A DNA stretch of 64,000 nucleotides from Martinezella lusitana (GCF_010668395.1 NZ_WUEY01000016.1:86793-150792); one strand, 5' to 3'. Numbered from the stretch's first letter, positions 38,870-46,986 are shown. A program made the numbers and translations. The notes: generated from the sequence alone by a model not told the origin.

Positions 38870-39136
38870 ATGAGTGACGACGACATCAGGAAAGCCGCTT
38901 ACGCTCGATGGGAGGCTGAGGGCCGTCCGCAAGGTCAGGATGAGCGCCATTGGCGCGAAGCCTTAGATGAGTTATCCGCAGCGGATCGTCCTCCACCTGC
39001 CTCATCTCCAGATCAGGGAAGTGGTTCAATTTCCGCTCCGGAAGAGAGCGGCTCGACAAGTTCTGAAGCGATCCGTTCCCGCGAAAGCCGTCGAGGTGGT
39101 TTCAAACCTGGCGAACTTGCTTCGGAAAATAAATAG
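38870..39136 (+). CDS. DUF2934 domain protein (88 aa)
   Basis: An 88-residue protein. GGAGG lies 6 bases before the ATG at 38870. The N-terminal part has IRKAAYARWEAEGRPQGQDE and HWREALDEL, the DUF2934 pattern (I-R-x-x-A-Y-x-x-W-E-x-x-G-x-P-x-G-x-x-x-x-H-W). The second half is Ser/Pro/Glu-rich and probably disordered. A second DUF2934 gene lies at 44005-44247. The function of the family is unknown, but it is usually found among stress-induced genes of rhizobia. Confidence 0.85.
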   Translation: MSDDDIRKAAYARWEAEGRPQGQDERHWREALDELSAADRPPPASSPDQGSGSISAPEESGSTSSEAIRSRESRRGGFKPGELASENK

Positions 39137-39719
39137 GATAGGCAGTCGCGCGAAGGGCGGCGTTTCCATGAATACTTCGCGACAATCATACAACTCGATC
39201 CTTCCGGGTTTTCGCGCTAGTCATGTGGAACCAAAGTAAGCCTCATTTGTTCGGCTTCTGTCAGGAGAGCCGGAGTTTGATTGATGGTTGGCAGGCAGGC
39301 GGACCTCGTCGTTCTAAGCGACGCGGATAGAGATTTCCTCGAAACTCAGGTGCGCCGGCATAAAGCGCCACGCTCCTTGTCGGATCGATGCCGGATGGTC
39401 TTGCTGTGCGCGCAGGGTTTGCAAAGCAAGGAGGTTGCCGAACGCCTGGGCGTTCACGCGCACACGGTTGGCAAGTGGCGCCGCCGGTTCGTACAGGATG
39501 GTATTGAAGGGCTGACAGATGAATATCGTGCCGGTCGACCGCGAACAGTCTCCGATGCCCAGGTTGCTCAGGTCGTCGAACGTACGTTGAACGCCACTCC
39601 AATGTCAGTACCGGATCAATACTCCCCATTAGTGCCGTTTGAATCTTCCCCAGGTGCTGCGGCCGCCGGTCTTCCGGGGCGCGCCATCACCGATACTCCT
39701 TCTGATGGTCGGAAGGGGG

Positions 39720-40985
39720 ATGTTGGTGATCAAGCTGAGGGAGACGATCATGATCCTGGATCTGCATCAGCAGGGGCTGACGGTGTCGGCTATTTCCAGA
39801 GAAACTGGCATCGATCGCAAGACGGTGCGCAAATACATTGAGCGAGGACTTGAGGCCCCGGCCTATGGTCCAAGAAAGCCACGGGCGACGGTCATCGACC
39901 CGTTCGCTTCATATCTACGGGAGCGGGTCAAATCCTACTCCGGTCTGACCGGCAGTCGATTGTTTCGGGAACTGCGTGAGCGAGGCTATACCGGCGGCTA
40001 CACGGCTGTGACGGATTTTCTCCGCGATGTACGCCCCGTTGCAAGTCAGGGCTTTGAAGTTCGTTTCGAGACGCCGCCCGGTGAGCAGGCTCAGGTCGAT
40101 TTCGCGCAATTCCATGTTGTCTTCACCGACGAACCGACGACGCCGAGGATCGTCTGGTTGTTCTCGATGGTGCTGGGTCACAGCCGCCTCATCTGGGCAC
40201 GCTTCGTCATGCATCAGAACCTGCCGACCGTCCTGCGGTGCCATATAGCAGCCTTCGAGGCCATTGGTGGCGCTCCACGGGAGGTGCTTTACGACCGGAT
40301 GAAGACGGCCGTCATCGGTGAAGGCCAGACAGAAGGCATCGTCTATAACCGTGCCCTCATCGACCTGGCACGCCACTACGGTTTCCACCCGAAAGCCTGC
40401 AAACCTTATCGGGCCAAGACGAAGGGCAAGGTCGAGCGGCCGTTTCGCTATATCCGCGAAGACTTCTTCCTCGCCCGTTCGTTTCGCAACCTCGATGATC
40501 TGAACGCCCAGCTCCGGCACTGGCTGGACAGCGTCGCCAATCCAAGGAAGCACGCCACGACCCTGCGTGTCGTCAATGAAGCCTTCGCAGAGGAGCGGCC
40601 GCACCTGCGACCATTGCCGCTGGCTCCGTTCAAATCCGTCCTGAAGCTAGAGCGCCGGGTGTCCCGAGAGGGTATGGTCAGCGTCGGCGGCAACACCTAC
40701 AGTGTTCCGGATGCTACGCGAAGCCGAATGGTGGAAGTCCATTCTCTCGCCGACGAGGTCCGTATCTTCGAGAACGGCATGCTGATCGCAGCCCATCCTG
40801 TTCTGGAGGGGCGCAAACAGCGCCGGGTTCATCCTGATCATCGACGAGCACTCGCGCCGCAATACCGATCCAGAACACGGGACGCCGCCATTGTCGTCAA
40901 GCCTGCCGGCGACACCGTGCTGCAGCGATCTCTCGCCTTCTACGATGCTATCGGCAAGGTCCTGGCGCAGGAGGGCCGCCCATGA
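39720..40985 (+). CDS. istA: IS21 transposase IstA
   Basis: A 421-residue DDE transposase. The N-terminal helix-turn-helix reads LTVSAISRETGIDRKTVRKY. The rve catalytic core has QAQVDFAQFHVVF (first Asp), PREVLYDRMKTAV (second Asp) and AKTKGKVERPFRYI (Glu). The C-terminus has YSVPDATRSRMVEV and LEGRKQRRVHPDHRR. ATG 39720 is chosen; an ATG at 39750 with GAGGGAG upstream is an alternative. The stop overlaps istB by ATGA. Looks active. Confidence 0.9.
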   Translation: MLVIKLRETIMILDLHQQGLTVSAISRETGIDRKTVRKYIERGLEAPAYGPRKPRATVIDPFASYLRERVKSYSGLTGSRLFRELRERGYTGGYTAVTDFLRDVRPVASQGFEVRFETPPGEQAQVDFAQFHVVFTDEPTTPRIVWLFSMVLGHSRLIWARFVMHQNLPTVLRCHIAAFEAIGGAPREVLYDRMKTAVIGEGQTEGIVYNRALIDLARHYGFHPKACKPYRAKTKGKVERPFRYIREDFFLARSFRNLDDLNAQLRHWLDSVANPRKHATTLRVVNEAFAEERPHLRPLPLAPFKSVLKLERRVSREGMVSVGGNTYSVPDATRSRMVEVHSLADEVRIFENGMLIAAHPVLEGRKQRRVHPDHRRALAPQYRSRTRDAAIVVKPAGDTVLQRSLAFYDAIGKVLAQEGRP

Positions 40986-41863
40986 GTGCGACCCTTGATG
41001 CCATCCCATCCATGATCGATCGCATCCGTCATGACCTCGTCGGCCTGAAGATGCCACGTGCACTGGAAGCTCTCGACCATGTCGTTCGACGTCTCGAGCA
41101 CGGTGAACTTTCGGCGCTGGAAGCCATTGATATCCTTCTCTCCGAAGAACTCACTTTACGCGAGAACAGCCGGATCAAAACTGCACTGCGAATGGGCAGG
41201 CTTGCGACGATCAAGACGCTCGCTGGCTTCGACTTCACCTTCCAGCCCTCGCTCGATCGCGATCGCATCCTCACTCTGGCGCAACTCGGCTTCGTCGATC
41301 GTCATGAGGCCGTTCATTTCCTTGGCCCGCCAGGAACAGGCAAAAGTCACCTCGCCACAGCGCTCGGCGTCGAAGCCGTGAAGGCCGGAAAGAGTGTCTA
41401 CTTCACGACGCTCGCCGATTTGATCGGCTCACTTGCCCGCTCCGAGCGGGATGGTAGATTGCAGGAGCGCATTCGCTTCTTCTGCAGGCCGAGCCTGCTG
41501 ATCGTCGACGAGATTGGCTATCTGCCGGTCGTCCAAGGCGGCGGCAATCTCTTCTTTCAGCTCGTCAATGCGCGATATGAACGTGGTGCGATGATCCTGA
41601 CGTCAAACCGCGGCTTCGCAGAATGGGGCGATGTGTTCGGAGATCCCGTCGTCGCGACGGCGCTGCTCGATAGATTGCTTCACCATGCCGTCGTCGTGCA
41701 GATCGAGGGATCCAGCTACCGCCTGCGGCAACATGCCGAGCTGATGCCGGAGCATGTCCGATCCAAAGCCCTGATCGCACCCCCGGCGTTCGCTCCACCT
41801 CAAAAACCACGCGGACGTCCGCCAAAAAATTCCCAAATCTCCGTCGCCTCCACGTCGGCATAA
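40982..41863 (+). CDS. istB: IS21 helper ATPase IstB
   Basis: A 293-residue AAA+ ATPase related to DnaC that assists IstA in target selection. Walker A is GPPGTGKSHLATAL, Walker B is PSLLIVDEIGYLPV, and a sensor region ILTSNRGFAEWGDVFGD follows. The C-terminus is a short basic tail (QKPRGRPPKNSQ). Its start overlaps the istA stop. The gene is complete and in the usual order. Confidence 0.93.
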   Translation: MSATLDAIPSMIDRIRHDLVGLKMPRALEALDHVVRRLEHGELSALEAIDILLSEELTLRENSRIKTALRMGRLATIKTLAGFDFTFQPSLDRDRILTLAQLGFVDRHEAVHFLGPPGTGKSHLATALGVEAVKAGKSVYFTTLADLIGSLARSERDGRLQERIRFFCRPSLLIVDEIGYLPVVQGGGNLFFQLVNARYERGAMILTSNRGFAEWGDVFGDPVVATALLDRLLHHAVVVQIEGSSYRLRQHAELMPEHVRSKALIAPPAFAPPQKPRGRPPKNSQISVASTSA

Positions 41864-41984
41864 GTGGGGAATTTTACTTCGGCACTTCTGAGGAAAATTC
41901 ACGCGGCATTGACACTCCAAAGGATGCCACGCACTGGTCTATTCGTTCGATGGCAGCCGACAGCGGGCTTTCGCATACCACCAT

Positions 41985-42004
41985 CCGTCGGATCCCGTCG
42001 GATC
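41985..42004. repeat. 10-bp tandem duplication inside the IS630 transposase
   Basis: CCGTCGGATC occurs twice head to tail (41985-41994 and 41995-42004). One copy removed restores the frame from SHTTIRRI to WTAFGLQPHRAETFK, so the duplication itself is the frameshifting lesion. Confidence 0.9.
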
Positions 42005-42909
42005 TGGACCGCATTTGGCCTGCAGCCGCATCGTGCCGAGACATTCAAGCTCTCCTCTGATCCGCTCTTCGTCGATAAGGTGCAGGACATCGTCGGTCTT
42101 TACATGTCGCCTCCGGACCGGGCGGTCGTACTTTGTGTGGATGAGAAGTCCCAAATCCAGGCCTTGGATCGCGAGCAGCCTGTGCTGCCCATGGCACCGG
42201 GCGTCGCCGAACGGCGCACCCATACCTATGTCCGCAACGGCACGACATCGCTGATCGCCGCGCTCGACATTGCCACTGGGGCGGTCATCGGTTTGCTACA
42301 AGCGTCAACGGGCCACTGAATTCCTCGACTTCTTGAAGCGGATCGACGCCGAAATACCCAATGGGCCGGACGTGCATCTGGTAATGGACAACTATGCGAC
42401 CCACAAGACGCCTAGGATCAAGGCCTGGCTCGCGCGCCGCCCACACTGGCATGTTCACTTCACGCCAACGTCGGCATCCTGGATCAATCAGGTCGAGCGG
42501 TGGTTCGCAGAGCTGACGCGAAAGCAGTTGCAGCGCGGTGTACACCGTTCCACTGCGGAACTGGAAGCCGACATCGACGCCTTCATCGAAACCCACAACG
42601 AGAACCCCTCCCCATACAAGTGGGTTAAATCCGCCGACCAAATCCTCGCCTCAGTCAAGCGATTCTGCCAGAAGACAATGAACCGAACTTCAGATTCAGG
42701 TGACTAGAAAGAAAAGGCATCTCCTACCTGAATGTCGTCGGGTACTACTCGACATGGCGCAAAGGCTGGTTGGTAGTTGGTACCATCCTCTGGCACCGGA
42801 ACTTGTCCAACCCTGCCGAAAGTTCATAGCGGTGCAGTTCAGCGCATTGATCTGGGAGTTCCAACGTGTTTCTCCCTGGCTCGCTCCCGCTCCTACAGTC
42901 TGTAGTGAG

Positions 42910-43284
42910 TTAGGATTTGTCCTCTTCATATTGCTCCGCACCTTCGATGGGGCGGAGCCAAGGCTCGCGGCGTTTGATCCAAAGTTCGTAGGTTGGAATG
43001 AGAGTAGTCGGCGCCTCGGTCAGTATTCCAAGCTTGATTTCGGCTTCGACCTCGTTTGCCGAGAAGACTCTGGAACCACACCTCGGACAGAACTGGCGTC
43101 CCGAAAATTCAGTCGTTTCGCCCTTGTACTCAAACTGGCCGCTTGGCCATACCGCAAAGAAGGTAAAGGCTGATCCGCTTTCCTGCCTACAATCGGTGCA
43201 ATGGCAGATGCCTATCCGCCTTGGCGGTCCTCGGACCGCAACTCGCACCTGTCCACATCGGCATGACCCCATCAATGTGCTCAT
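42910..43284 (-). CDS. GFA/CENP-V family zinc protein
   Basis: A 124-residue protein of the glutathione-dependent formaldehyde-activating (GFA) fold. Cysteines are arranged as GSCRCGQV, CHCTDCRQESGSAF and CPRCGSRVF, the usual two structural and catalytic zinc sites. The family binds S-hydroxymethyl-glutathione or acts in other ways; most members are unassigned. Its ATG overlaps the stop of the upstream DUF2188-like gene by ATGA, so the two are coupled. It may be transcribed from the promoter at 43761-43785 together with two upstream small genes. Confidence 0.88.
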   Translation of the reverse strand: MSTLMGSCRCGQVRVAVRGPPRRIGICHCTDCRQESGSAFTFFAVWPSGQFEYKGETTEFSGRQFCPRCGSRVFSANEVEAEIKLGILTEAPTTLIPTYELWIKRREPWLRPIEGAEQYEEDKS

Positions 43285-43538
43285 GATGGGCGTCCGTCGT
43301 CATCATCGACCACGTAAGTGTCGGGGCGGTCTCCGCCATCGACATGTTCCGTATGCCAGCCACCATCGGAAAGCTGATAGGCAATTTCGGCATCGCGACC
43401 TTCGAGATGCTGGCGTTCGGCTGCCGCCTTCGCCGCGGCCAGCGCAATGTCATGATCCGCAAAGGTTTCAGACCAAACGTGTCCAAGCCGGTAGCCGTAT
43501 CCACCGTCGTGCTTTCCAACATGATAAGTCACGGTCAT
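43281..43538 (-). CDS. DUF2188-like small protein (85 aa)
   Basis: An 85-residue protein starting MTVTYHVGKHDGGYGYRLG and continuing VWSETFADHDIALAAAKAAA. This is the pattern of small DUF2188-type proteins (Y-x-V-x-x-H-D-G-G-x-x-x-x ... A-A-A-x-A), which carry a short antiparallel sheet and helix. The tail is acidic (YVVDDDDGRPS). GGAG lies about 9 bases before the ATG. It is coupled to the GFA gene by an ATGA overlap and lies 33 bases after the DUF1328 gene. Function unknown. Confidence 0.7.
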   Translation of the reverse strand: MTVTYHVGKHDGGYGYRLGHVWSETFADHDIALAAAKAAAERQHLEGRDAEIAYQLSDGGWHTEHVDGGDRPDTYVVDDDDGRPS

Positions 43539-43570
43539 GTAGTTTTCTCCATTTCAACCATTCGGCGCCC

Positions 43571-43732
43571 TTACCGCCTTGCCAGACGCATGGCGAGAGA
43601 TACGACGAACAATATGAGGAAAATGAAGAATAGGATTTGAGCGATAGATGCCGAGGCCCCCGCAATACCCCCGAACCCAAGTGCACCTGCTATCAGGGCC
43701 ACGACGAGAAATACCAGCGCATAGTAAAGCAT
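43571..43732 (-). CDS. DUF1328 small membrane protein (53 aa)
   Basis: A 53-residue membrane protein of the DUF1328/YtjA family: MLYYALVFLVVALIAGALGF with the conserved GFGGIAGASASIAQ loop, and a second hydrophobic segment ending VSLAMRLARR. The frame is open to 43828, but GGAGG lies 6 bases before the ATG at 43732 and a stress promoter lies 29 bases upstream, so this start is chosen. The family is strongly stress-associated in alphaproteobacteria; its molecular role is unknown. Confidence 0.88.
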   Translation of the reverse strand: MLYYALVFLVVALIAGALGFGGIAGASASIAQILFFIFLILFVVSLAMRLARR

Positions 43733-43760
43733 ATCAGCCTCCATTGTAGTTAGACGGAAG

Positions 43761-43785
43761 AACGAGTTAGACCATGCTTGGTTCC
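43761..43785 (-). promoter_or_regulatory. EcfG/RpoE2-type promoter for DUF1328-DUF2188-GFA
   Basis: Minus strand GGAAC, 18 bases ending in TCG, then TT (CGTT). It lies 29 bases before the ATG at 43732. Confidence 0.8.
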
Positions 43786-43911
43786 GCAATATGAAGAGAG
43801 GGGCCGGTGAATGCGCTGAAATCGTCACTGAATAGACGGAAAAGGCTCCAGTCGCTCTGACGGCGATCCCTCGGGTCGGATTTGGCTGCCTTGCAGTTGG
43901 CTACAGTTTGC

Positions 43912-43936
43912 GGAACAAAACCCCGAAAATCGAGTT
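43912..43936 (+). promoter_or_regulatory. EcfG/RpoE2-type promoter for the second DUF2934 gene
   Basis: GGAAC, 18 bases ending in GAG, then TT (AGTT). It lies 69 bases before the ATG at 44005. Confidence 0.75.
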
Positions 43937-44004
43937 ATTGCCAAGCCCGAGTGTGTGGCAGAAAAACCAGCTGCCCAGATTACATCCCGATTGGGTGAGG
44001 AGGA

Positions 44005-44247
44005 ATGATGGCGACCGACAAACACGAGCAAATCCGCCGCCGCGCTTACGAAATATGGGAGGATGAAGGTCGTCCAGAAGGCGCAGCAATGCGCCACTGG
44101 ATGCAAGCCTCTGACGAACTGGAGGAGGACAACGAGCACGAGACACTACAGGATCTGATTGATGAAGATGACCACGATGATGAAGCCATGCCCGACGTTG
44201 CGGGCGAAAGCGGAGATTTTGGTAGGATGCCACCACGATCCGTCTGA
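44005..44247 (+). CDS. DUF2934 domain protein, acidic tail (80 aa)
   Basis: An 80-residue protein with GAGGAGG directly before the ATG pair at 44005/44008. The core IRRRAYEIWEDEGRPEGAAM and RHWMQASDEL matches DUF2934. The C-terminal half is very acidic (LIDEDDHDDEAMPDV). It resembles the product at 38870-39136 in its first 35 residues but not beyond. Function unknown. Confidence 0.85.
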   Translation: MMATDKHEQIRRRAYEIWEDEGRPEGAAMRHWMQASDELEEDNEHETLQDLIDEDDHDDEAMPDVAGESGDFGRMPPRSV

Positions 44248-44383
44248 AAAGCTTGCGTTTGCCGCCATCGATATGAACTTCGTGAAGTCGATGCGAAAAG
44301 CTATGGCCACGAAGTGAGTCCTCATTGGCTGCGGCCAAGGTTGGTGGATTGTGCTTTTTGAAACAGGAACCTTTGCGCGTTGA

Positions 44384-44408
44384 GGAACCGCCGCGCCTCT
44401 TCGCTGTT
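44384..44408 (+). promoter_or_regulatory. EcfG/RpoE2-type promoter for the FAD oxidoreductase gene
   Basis: GGAAC, 18 bases ending in CTG, then TT (TGTTAA). It lies 51 bases before the TTG start at 44459. An overlapping GGAAC 17 bases earlier lacks the TT. Confidence 0.7.
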
Positions 44409-44440
44409 AACGACAAGAAACCAGAGTCGCCCCAGCCTTC

Positions 44441-44456
44441 AAATGACAGGTCATTT
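44441..44456. repeat. Palindrome AAATGAC-AG-GTCATTT in the FAD oxidoreductase leader
   Basis: Two perfect 7-base arms around a 2-base centre, located between the stress promoter and the proposed start codon. It could be an operator or an RNA hairpin masking the start. No T-run follows. Confidence 0.45.
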
Positions 44457-44458
44457 CC

Positions 44459-45688
44459 TTGGACAATTCTGCGCCATTGACGCAACAACGTTCCTTGCGC
44501 CGTGAGCAGCCATTATGGGCTGCCATGCGGGGCGGATCGATCAGGACAAGCCGAGCGATCATTCATAAGACTTACGACGTGATCATCGTAGGGGCGGGCA
44601 TAAGCGGAGCCCTCATGGCTCATTCTCTGGTTGGCAAAGGTTTGCGCATCCTCATGGTGGATCGGCGGGCACCTGTGAAGGGAAGTAGCCTGGCAAGTAC
44701 CGCGATGATTCAGCATGAGATCGATATTCCGCTGCATGTGTTGCAGAAATCAATGGGGGTCGCAAATGCGCAACGGGTATGGCGCCGTTCGGCAAGCGCG
44801 GTGGAACAACTAGCGCAAATCGTGCGTGATCTCGATGTGAAATGCTCATTCCAAAGAAAGAAGACCTTGTTTCTGGCAGGGAAAGAGTACGGGGCGCGTG
44901 CGTTGAAAGCAGAGGTCGAGGCAAGGACCGAGGCTGGTATAGGTGCGCAGTTGCTGAGCGCTGCAATCCTTCGGGAAAGGTTTCAGATCGATCGCACGGC
45001 TGCTATCGACAGCACGATCTCCGCCTCGGCGAACCCGGCACAACTGACAGCCGGAATTCTCCGGAATGCCGTAATTCTCGGTACGGAGATCGTGTCGGGA
45101 GTGGAAATCAAGGATGTCCGGGTGTTTGACGAGGATGTTGTGCTTTCGACGTCGCAGGGGGCCCTGCTGTCAGCGCGACATGTCGTGTTCTGTACGGGAT
45201 ACGAATTCCTGGAATGGTTTGCAAACAAGAGGCAGAAGGTGATTTCCACCTGGGCGCTTGCCAGCCGCCCAAATATTAAGCGCCCTGAATGGCTGGATCG
45301 GTATCTCGTATGGGAGGGATCCGACCCCTATCTCTATTTTCGGTCAACACCTGACGGCAGAGTCATTCTTGGCGGCGAGGATGAGAGTGTCGAAGAGGCT
45401 TATAAGGACCAGGCGAAGCGCGAACGAAAGACAAAAGTGCTCGTCGAGAAGCTTGCCGACCTTACCGGCATAGCGATCGGCGAGCCACAATTCGAATGGT
45501 CAGCGGCCTTTGCGGTGACGCCTGATGGCCTGCCGATGATCGGAAACGTCCCTCATATGAAGAACGTGTTCGTGACAATGGGCTACGGGGGAAACGGCAT
45601 TACGTTCAGCCAGATCGCAGCGGAGCTGATCTCGGGTGAGATTCTCGGCCATCACGATGCCGATTGGGATTTGTTTCCGATCTCCTGA
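44459..45688 (+). CDS. FAD-dependent oxidoreductase, DAO family
   Basis: A 409-residue flavoprotein of the D-amino-acid oxidase/glycine oxidase-like family. The dinucleotide motif YDVIIVGAGISGALMAH near residues 39-55 is followed by LRILMVDRR; the middle part has ARHVVFCTGYEF, and the C-terminal FAD-contact region reads DGLPMIGNVPHMKN and TMGYGGNGITFSQIA. Substrate is unknown; amine, sugar or amino-acid oxidation would fit. The first 35 residues precede the fold and are poorly conserved-looking. TTG 44459 suits the promoter, but an ATG at 44525 would also encode the full domain; neither has a good ribosome binding site. Confidence 0.85.
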   Translation: MDNSAPLTQQRSLRREQPLWAAMRGGSIRTSRAIIHKTYDVIIVGAGISGALMAHSLVGKGLRILMVDRRAPVKGSSLASTAMIQHEIDIPLHVLQKSMGVANAQRVWRRSASAVEQLAQIVRDLDVKCSFQRKKTLFLAGKEYGARALKAEVEARTEAGIGAQLLSAAILRERFQIDRTAAIDSTISASANPAQLTAGILRNAVILGTEIVSGVEIKDVRVFDEDVVLSTSQGALLSARHVVFCTGYEFLEWFANKRQKVISTWALASRPNIKRPEWLDRYLVWEGSDPYLYFRSTPDGRVILGGEDESVEEAYKDQAKRERKTKVLVEKLADLTGIAIGEPQFEWSAAFAVTPDGLPMIGNVPHMKNVFVTMGYGGNGITFSQIAAELISGEILGHHDADWDLFPIS

Positions 45689-45740
45689 CGTCGCCGCAAG
45701 CCGATGATGTTCTCAGTCGATGGAATGCCTGTGAGGTTCG

Positions 45741-45765
45741 GGAACTATAGGCTTTCGCGGGCGTT
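45741..45765 (+). promoter_or_regulatory. EcfG/RpoE2-type promoter for the DUF2171 gene
   Basis: GGAAC, 18 bases ending in GCG, then TT (CGTT). It lies 27 bases before the ATG at 45792. Confidence 0.8.
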
Positions 45766-45791
45766 CAGATATGGCTACCAAGGAGGAGGCT

Positions 45792-46028
45792 ATGATGATT
45801 TCTGCAAGCCAGATTGCCGAACATATGGAAGTGATTGCCGCAGATGGCATTCATGTCGGGACGGTTGACCACATGGACGGCGAGAGCCGTATCAAGCTCA
45901 CTAAAAACAATTCCGATGACGGTCGGCATCACCTCATTCCGATTGACTGGGTCGCTCGCGTCGATGCCCATGTCCATCTGACGAAAAATTCGGACGAAGT
46001 CCGCAGTCAGTGGTCTTCCTTCAACTGA
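45792..46028 (+). CDS. DUF2171 domain protein (78 aa)
   Basis: A 78-residue protein. AAGGAGGAGG precedes the ATG pair at 45792/45795; an in-frame ATG at 45771 lies too close to the promoter. The sequence IAEHMEVIAADGIHVGTVDH, then RIKLTKNNSDDGRHHLIPID and WVARVDAHVHL, matches DUF2171, a PRC-barrel-like fold. The family is small, cytosolic and stress-associated. No enzymatic residues are evident. Confidence 0.88.
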   Translation: MMISASQIAEHMEVIAADGIHVGTVDHMDGESRIKLTKNNSDDGRHHLIPIDWVARVDAHVHLTKNSDEVRSQWSSFN

Positions 46029-46128
46029 GGCGTATGGGGCCGCTGGCCCCATACTTCGACTGTTCTTACGGTATTCGCCGTGATCGGAAGCTTCGCTGCG
46101 AACGGTGACTATCATCATACAATGACGG

Positions 46129-46356
46129 TTACGACGGCTGTGCGGGAAAGTCCGGATCCTTTTTTACTCGATCGGCTTCATCTGCATCCGTTCGTCCCGA
46201 TGGAATGCCTGTCGAGGTCGTCGATACCGGATCCGATGCCGGAAAGGTATCTTCGAGACCTTTGTCGAGGGGCCCTCTGGCGGCCTCTTTGCGCTGTTCG
46301 GCCTGTTCCTGTTTCATGGATTCGACGGCTGGCGACTTGGGTGAGAGATTGGTCAT
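46129..46356 (-). CDS. Small disordered stress protein with LDKGLEDTFPASDPVS motif (75 aa)
   Basis: A 75-residue hydrophilic protein. GGAGG lies 7 bases before the ATG at 46356. It contains QRKEAARGPLDKGLEDTF followed by PASDPVSTTSTG, a motif also present in the protein at 49373-49861 (LDKGLRDTFPASDPVS). The same motif is familiar from many short rhizobial proteins of unknown function. The remainder is rich in Glu, Lys, Pro and Ser and likely unfolded. The promoter at 46381-46405 lies 25 bases upstream. Confidence 0.8.
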   Translation of the reverse strand: MTNLSPKSPAVESMKQEQAEQRKEAARGPLDKGLEDTFPASDPVSTTSTGIPSGRTDADEADRVKKDPDFPAQPS

Positions 46357-46378
46357 TCATGTTCCTCCAGTGTCCAGA

Positions 46379-46570
46379 TTAATCCTCCTGGTCGCCGGAA
46401 GTTCCGTCGCTGGACGTCTTTCGTTGTTGATGAGGGCGTTCTGCCGTTCGGAAGGCTTTAATTTTCAGCCCGAAATCTGGTTCAATTCTCATGGAACGCA
46501 GCGCGTTCGCCTGGCATTTATTCGCGACATGCTTGAAACCGTCTAGAGGCAGCGGAACAATCATCGTCAT
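46379..46570 (-). CDS. Small hypothetical protein (63 aa)
   Basis: A 63-residue frame whose ATG at 46570 is preceded by AAGGAGG with 9 bases spacing. The product starts MTMIVPLPLDGFKHVANKCQ and has a hydrophilic C-terminus rich in Arg, Ser, Asp and Gln. No family was recognised. No stress promoter was found upstream. The promoter of the next minus-strand gene lies within its 3' end, and the promoter of the divergent secreted-protein gene overlaps its start. The strong ribosome binding site is the main support. Confidence 0.55.
   Translation of the reverse strand: MTMIVPLPLDGFKHVANKCQANALRSMRIEPDFGLKIKAFRTAERPHQQRKTSSDGTSGDQED
46381..46405 (-). promoter_or_regulatory. EcfG/RpoE2-type promoter for the 75-aa motif protein
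   Basis: Minus strand GGAAC, 18 bases, TT (ATTAA; the usual G before TT is replaced by A). It lies 25 bases before the ATG at 46356. Confidence 0.55.
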
Positions 46571-46578
46571 GGCGTGTT
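46554..46578 (+). promoter_or_regulatory. EcfG/RpoE2-type promoter for the secreted PepSY-like gene
   Basis: GGAAC, 18 bases ending in GTG, then TT (TGTTT). It lies 45 bases before the ATG at 46623. Confidence 0.75.
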
Positions 46579-46622
46579 TCCTCCTTGTACCTGAAACTGG
46601 ATGAAAACCTCGGAGGAACTCC

Positions 46623-46940
46623 ATGAAAAAATTGGCTTTTGGCCTCGCGTTCGTGTGTCTTACGGCTACCGCAGGCTTGGCGCAGAGCGAGACGCCCAAG
46701 ACATCCCAGACAACTCCCGCGGTTTCCACCTCAGGTGAAACCAATCCCGGCGCACCCGTCGCGGGCAAGAACAGTTTCACCGAGTCTCAGGCAAAATCGC
46801 GGATGGAAGAGGCAGGATACCAAGACGTATCCGGACTGAAGCTCGACGACCAGGGCGTATGGCGGGCAACAGCTTCGAAGGATGGAAAGCAGGGAAATGT
46901 CTCTCTGGACTTCCAGGGCAACATCGTCATGGCGAAATAA
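46623..46940 (+). CDS. Secreted PepSY-like small protein (105 aa)
   Basis: A 105-residue exported protein. Residues 1-20 are a signal peptide (MKKLAFGLAFVCLTATAGLA, then QSE). A Ser/Thr/Pro linker follows, then a fold with SRMEEAGYQDVSGLKLDDQG and VWRATASKDGKQGNVSLDFQ, typical of the periplasmic PepSY/DUF2874-like beta-sheet module. GGAGG lies 6 bases before the ATG. The next gene starts 46 bases after its stop and probably belongs to the same transcript. Confidence 0.82.
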   Translation: MKKLAFGLAFVCLTATAGLAQSETPKTSQTTPAVSTSGETNPGAPVAGKNSFTESQAKSRMEEAGYQDVSGLKLDDQGVWRATASKDGKQGNVSLDFQGNIVMAK

Positions 46941-46986
46941 TTGCCCTGTTATGCCCTACCGATATAACAACGAAGAGGAAATACCC

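Larger units (their letters stand above)
39603..41914 (+). mobile_element. IS21-family insertion sequence, intact, 2312 bp
   Basis: The left end begins TGTCAGTACCGGATC and the right end, reversed, begins TGTCAATGCCGCGTG. Both are followed inward by a second shared block (AGTGCCG ... TTCCCCA), as in the multiple terminal repeats of IS21. The six bases CTCCAA occur directly outside both ends (39597-39602 and 41915-41920) as a target duplication. Removing the element and one duplicate rejoins the IS630 transposase frame (NATP then KDATHW). It carries istA and istB, both open. Confidence 0.9.
39284..42707 (+). pseudogene. IS630-family transposase, interrupted by IS21 and frameshifted
   Basis: The 5' part (39284-39602) encodes the helix-turn-helix region (RSLSDRCRMVLLCAQGLQSK, EVAERLGVHAHTVGKWRRRF). 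The 3' part (41915-42707) encodes DATHWSIRSMAADSGLSH, CVDEKSQIQALDREQ, VMDNYATHKTPRIKAW and SASWINQVERWFAEL, giving the D, D, E catalytic residues. The halves are separated by the IS21 element at 39603-41914. Two further lesions are present: a 10-bp tandem duplication at 41985-42004 and a shift near 42290. The outer inverted repeats could not be set with confidence. Confidence 0.85.
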
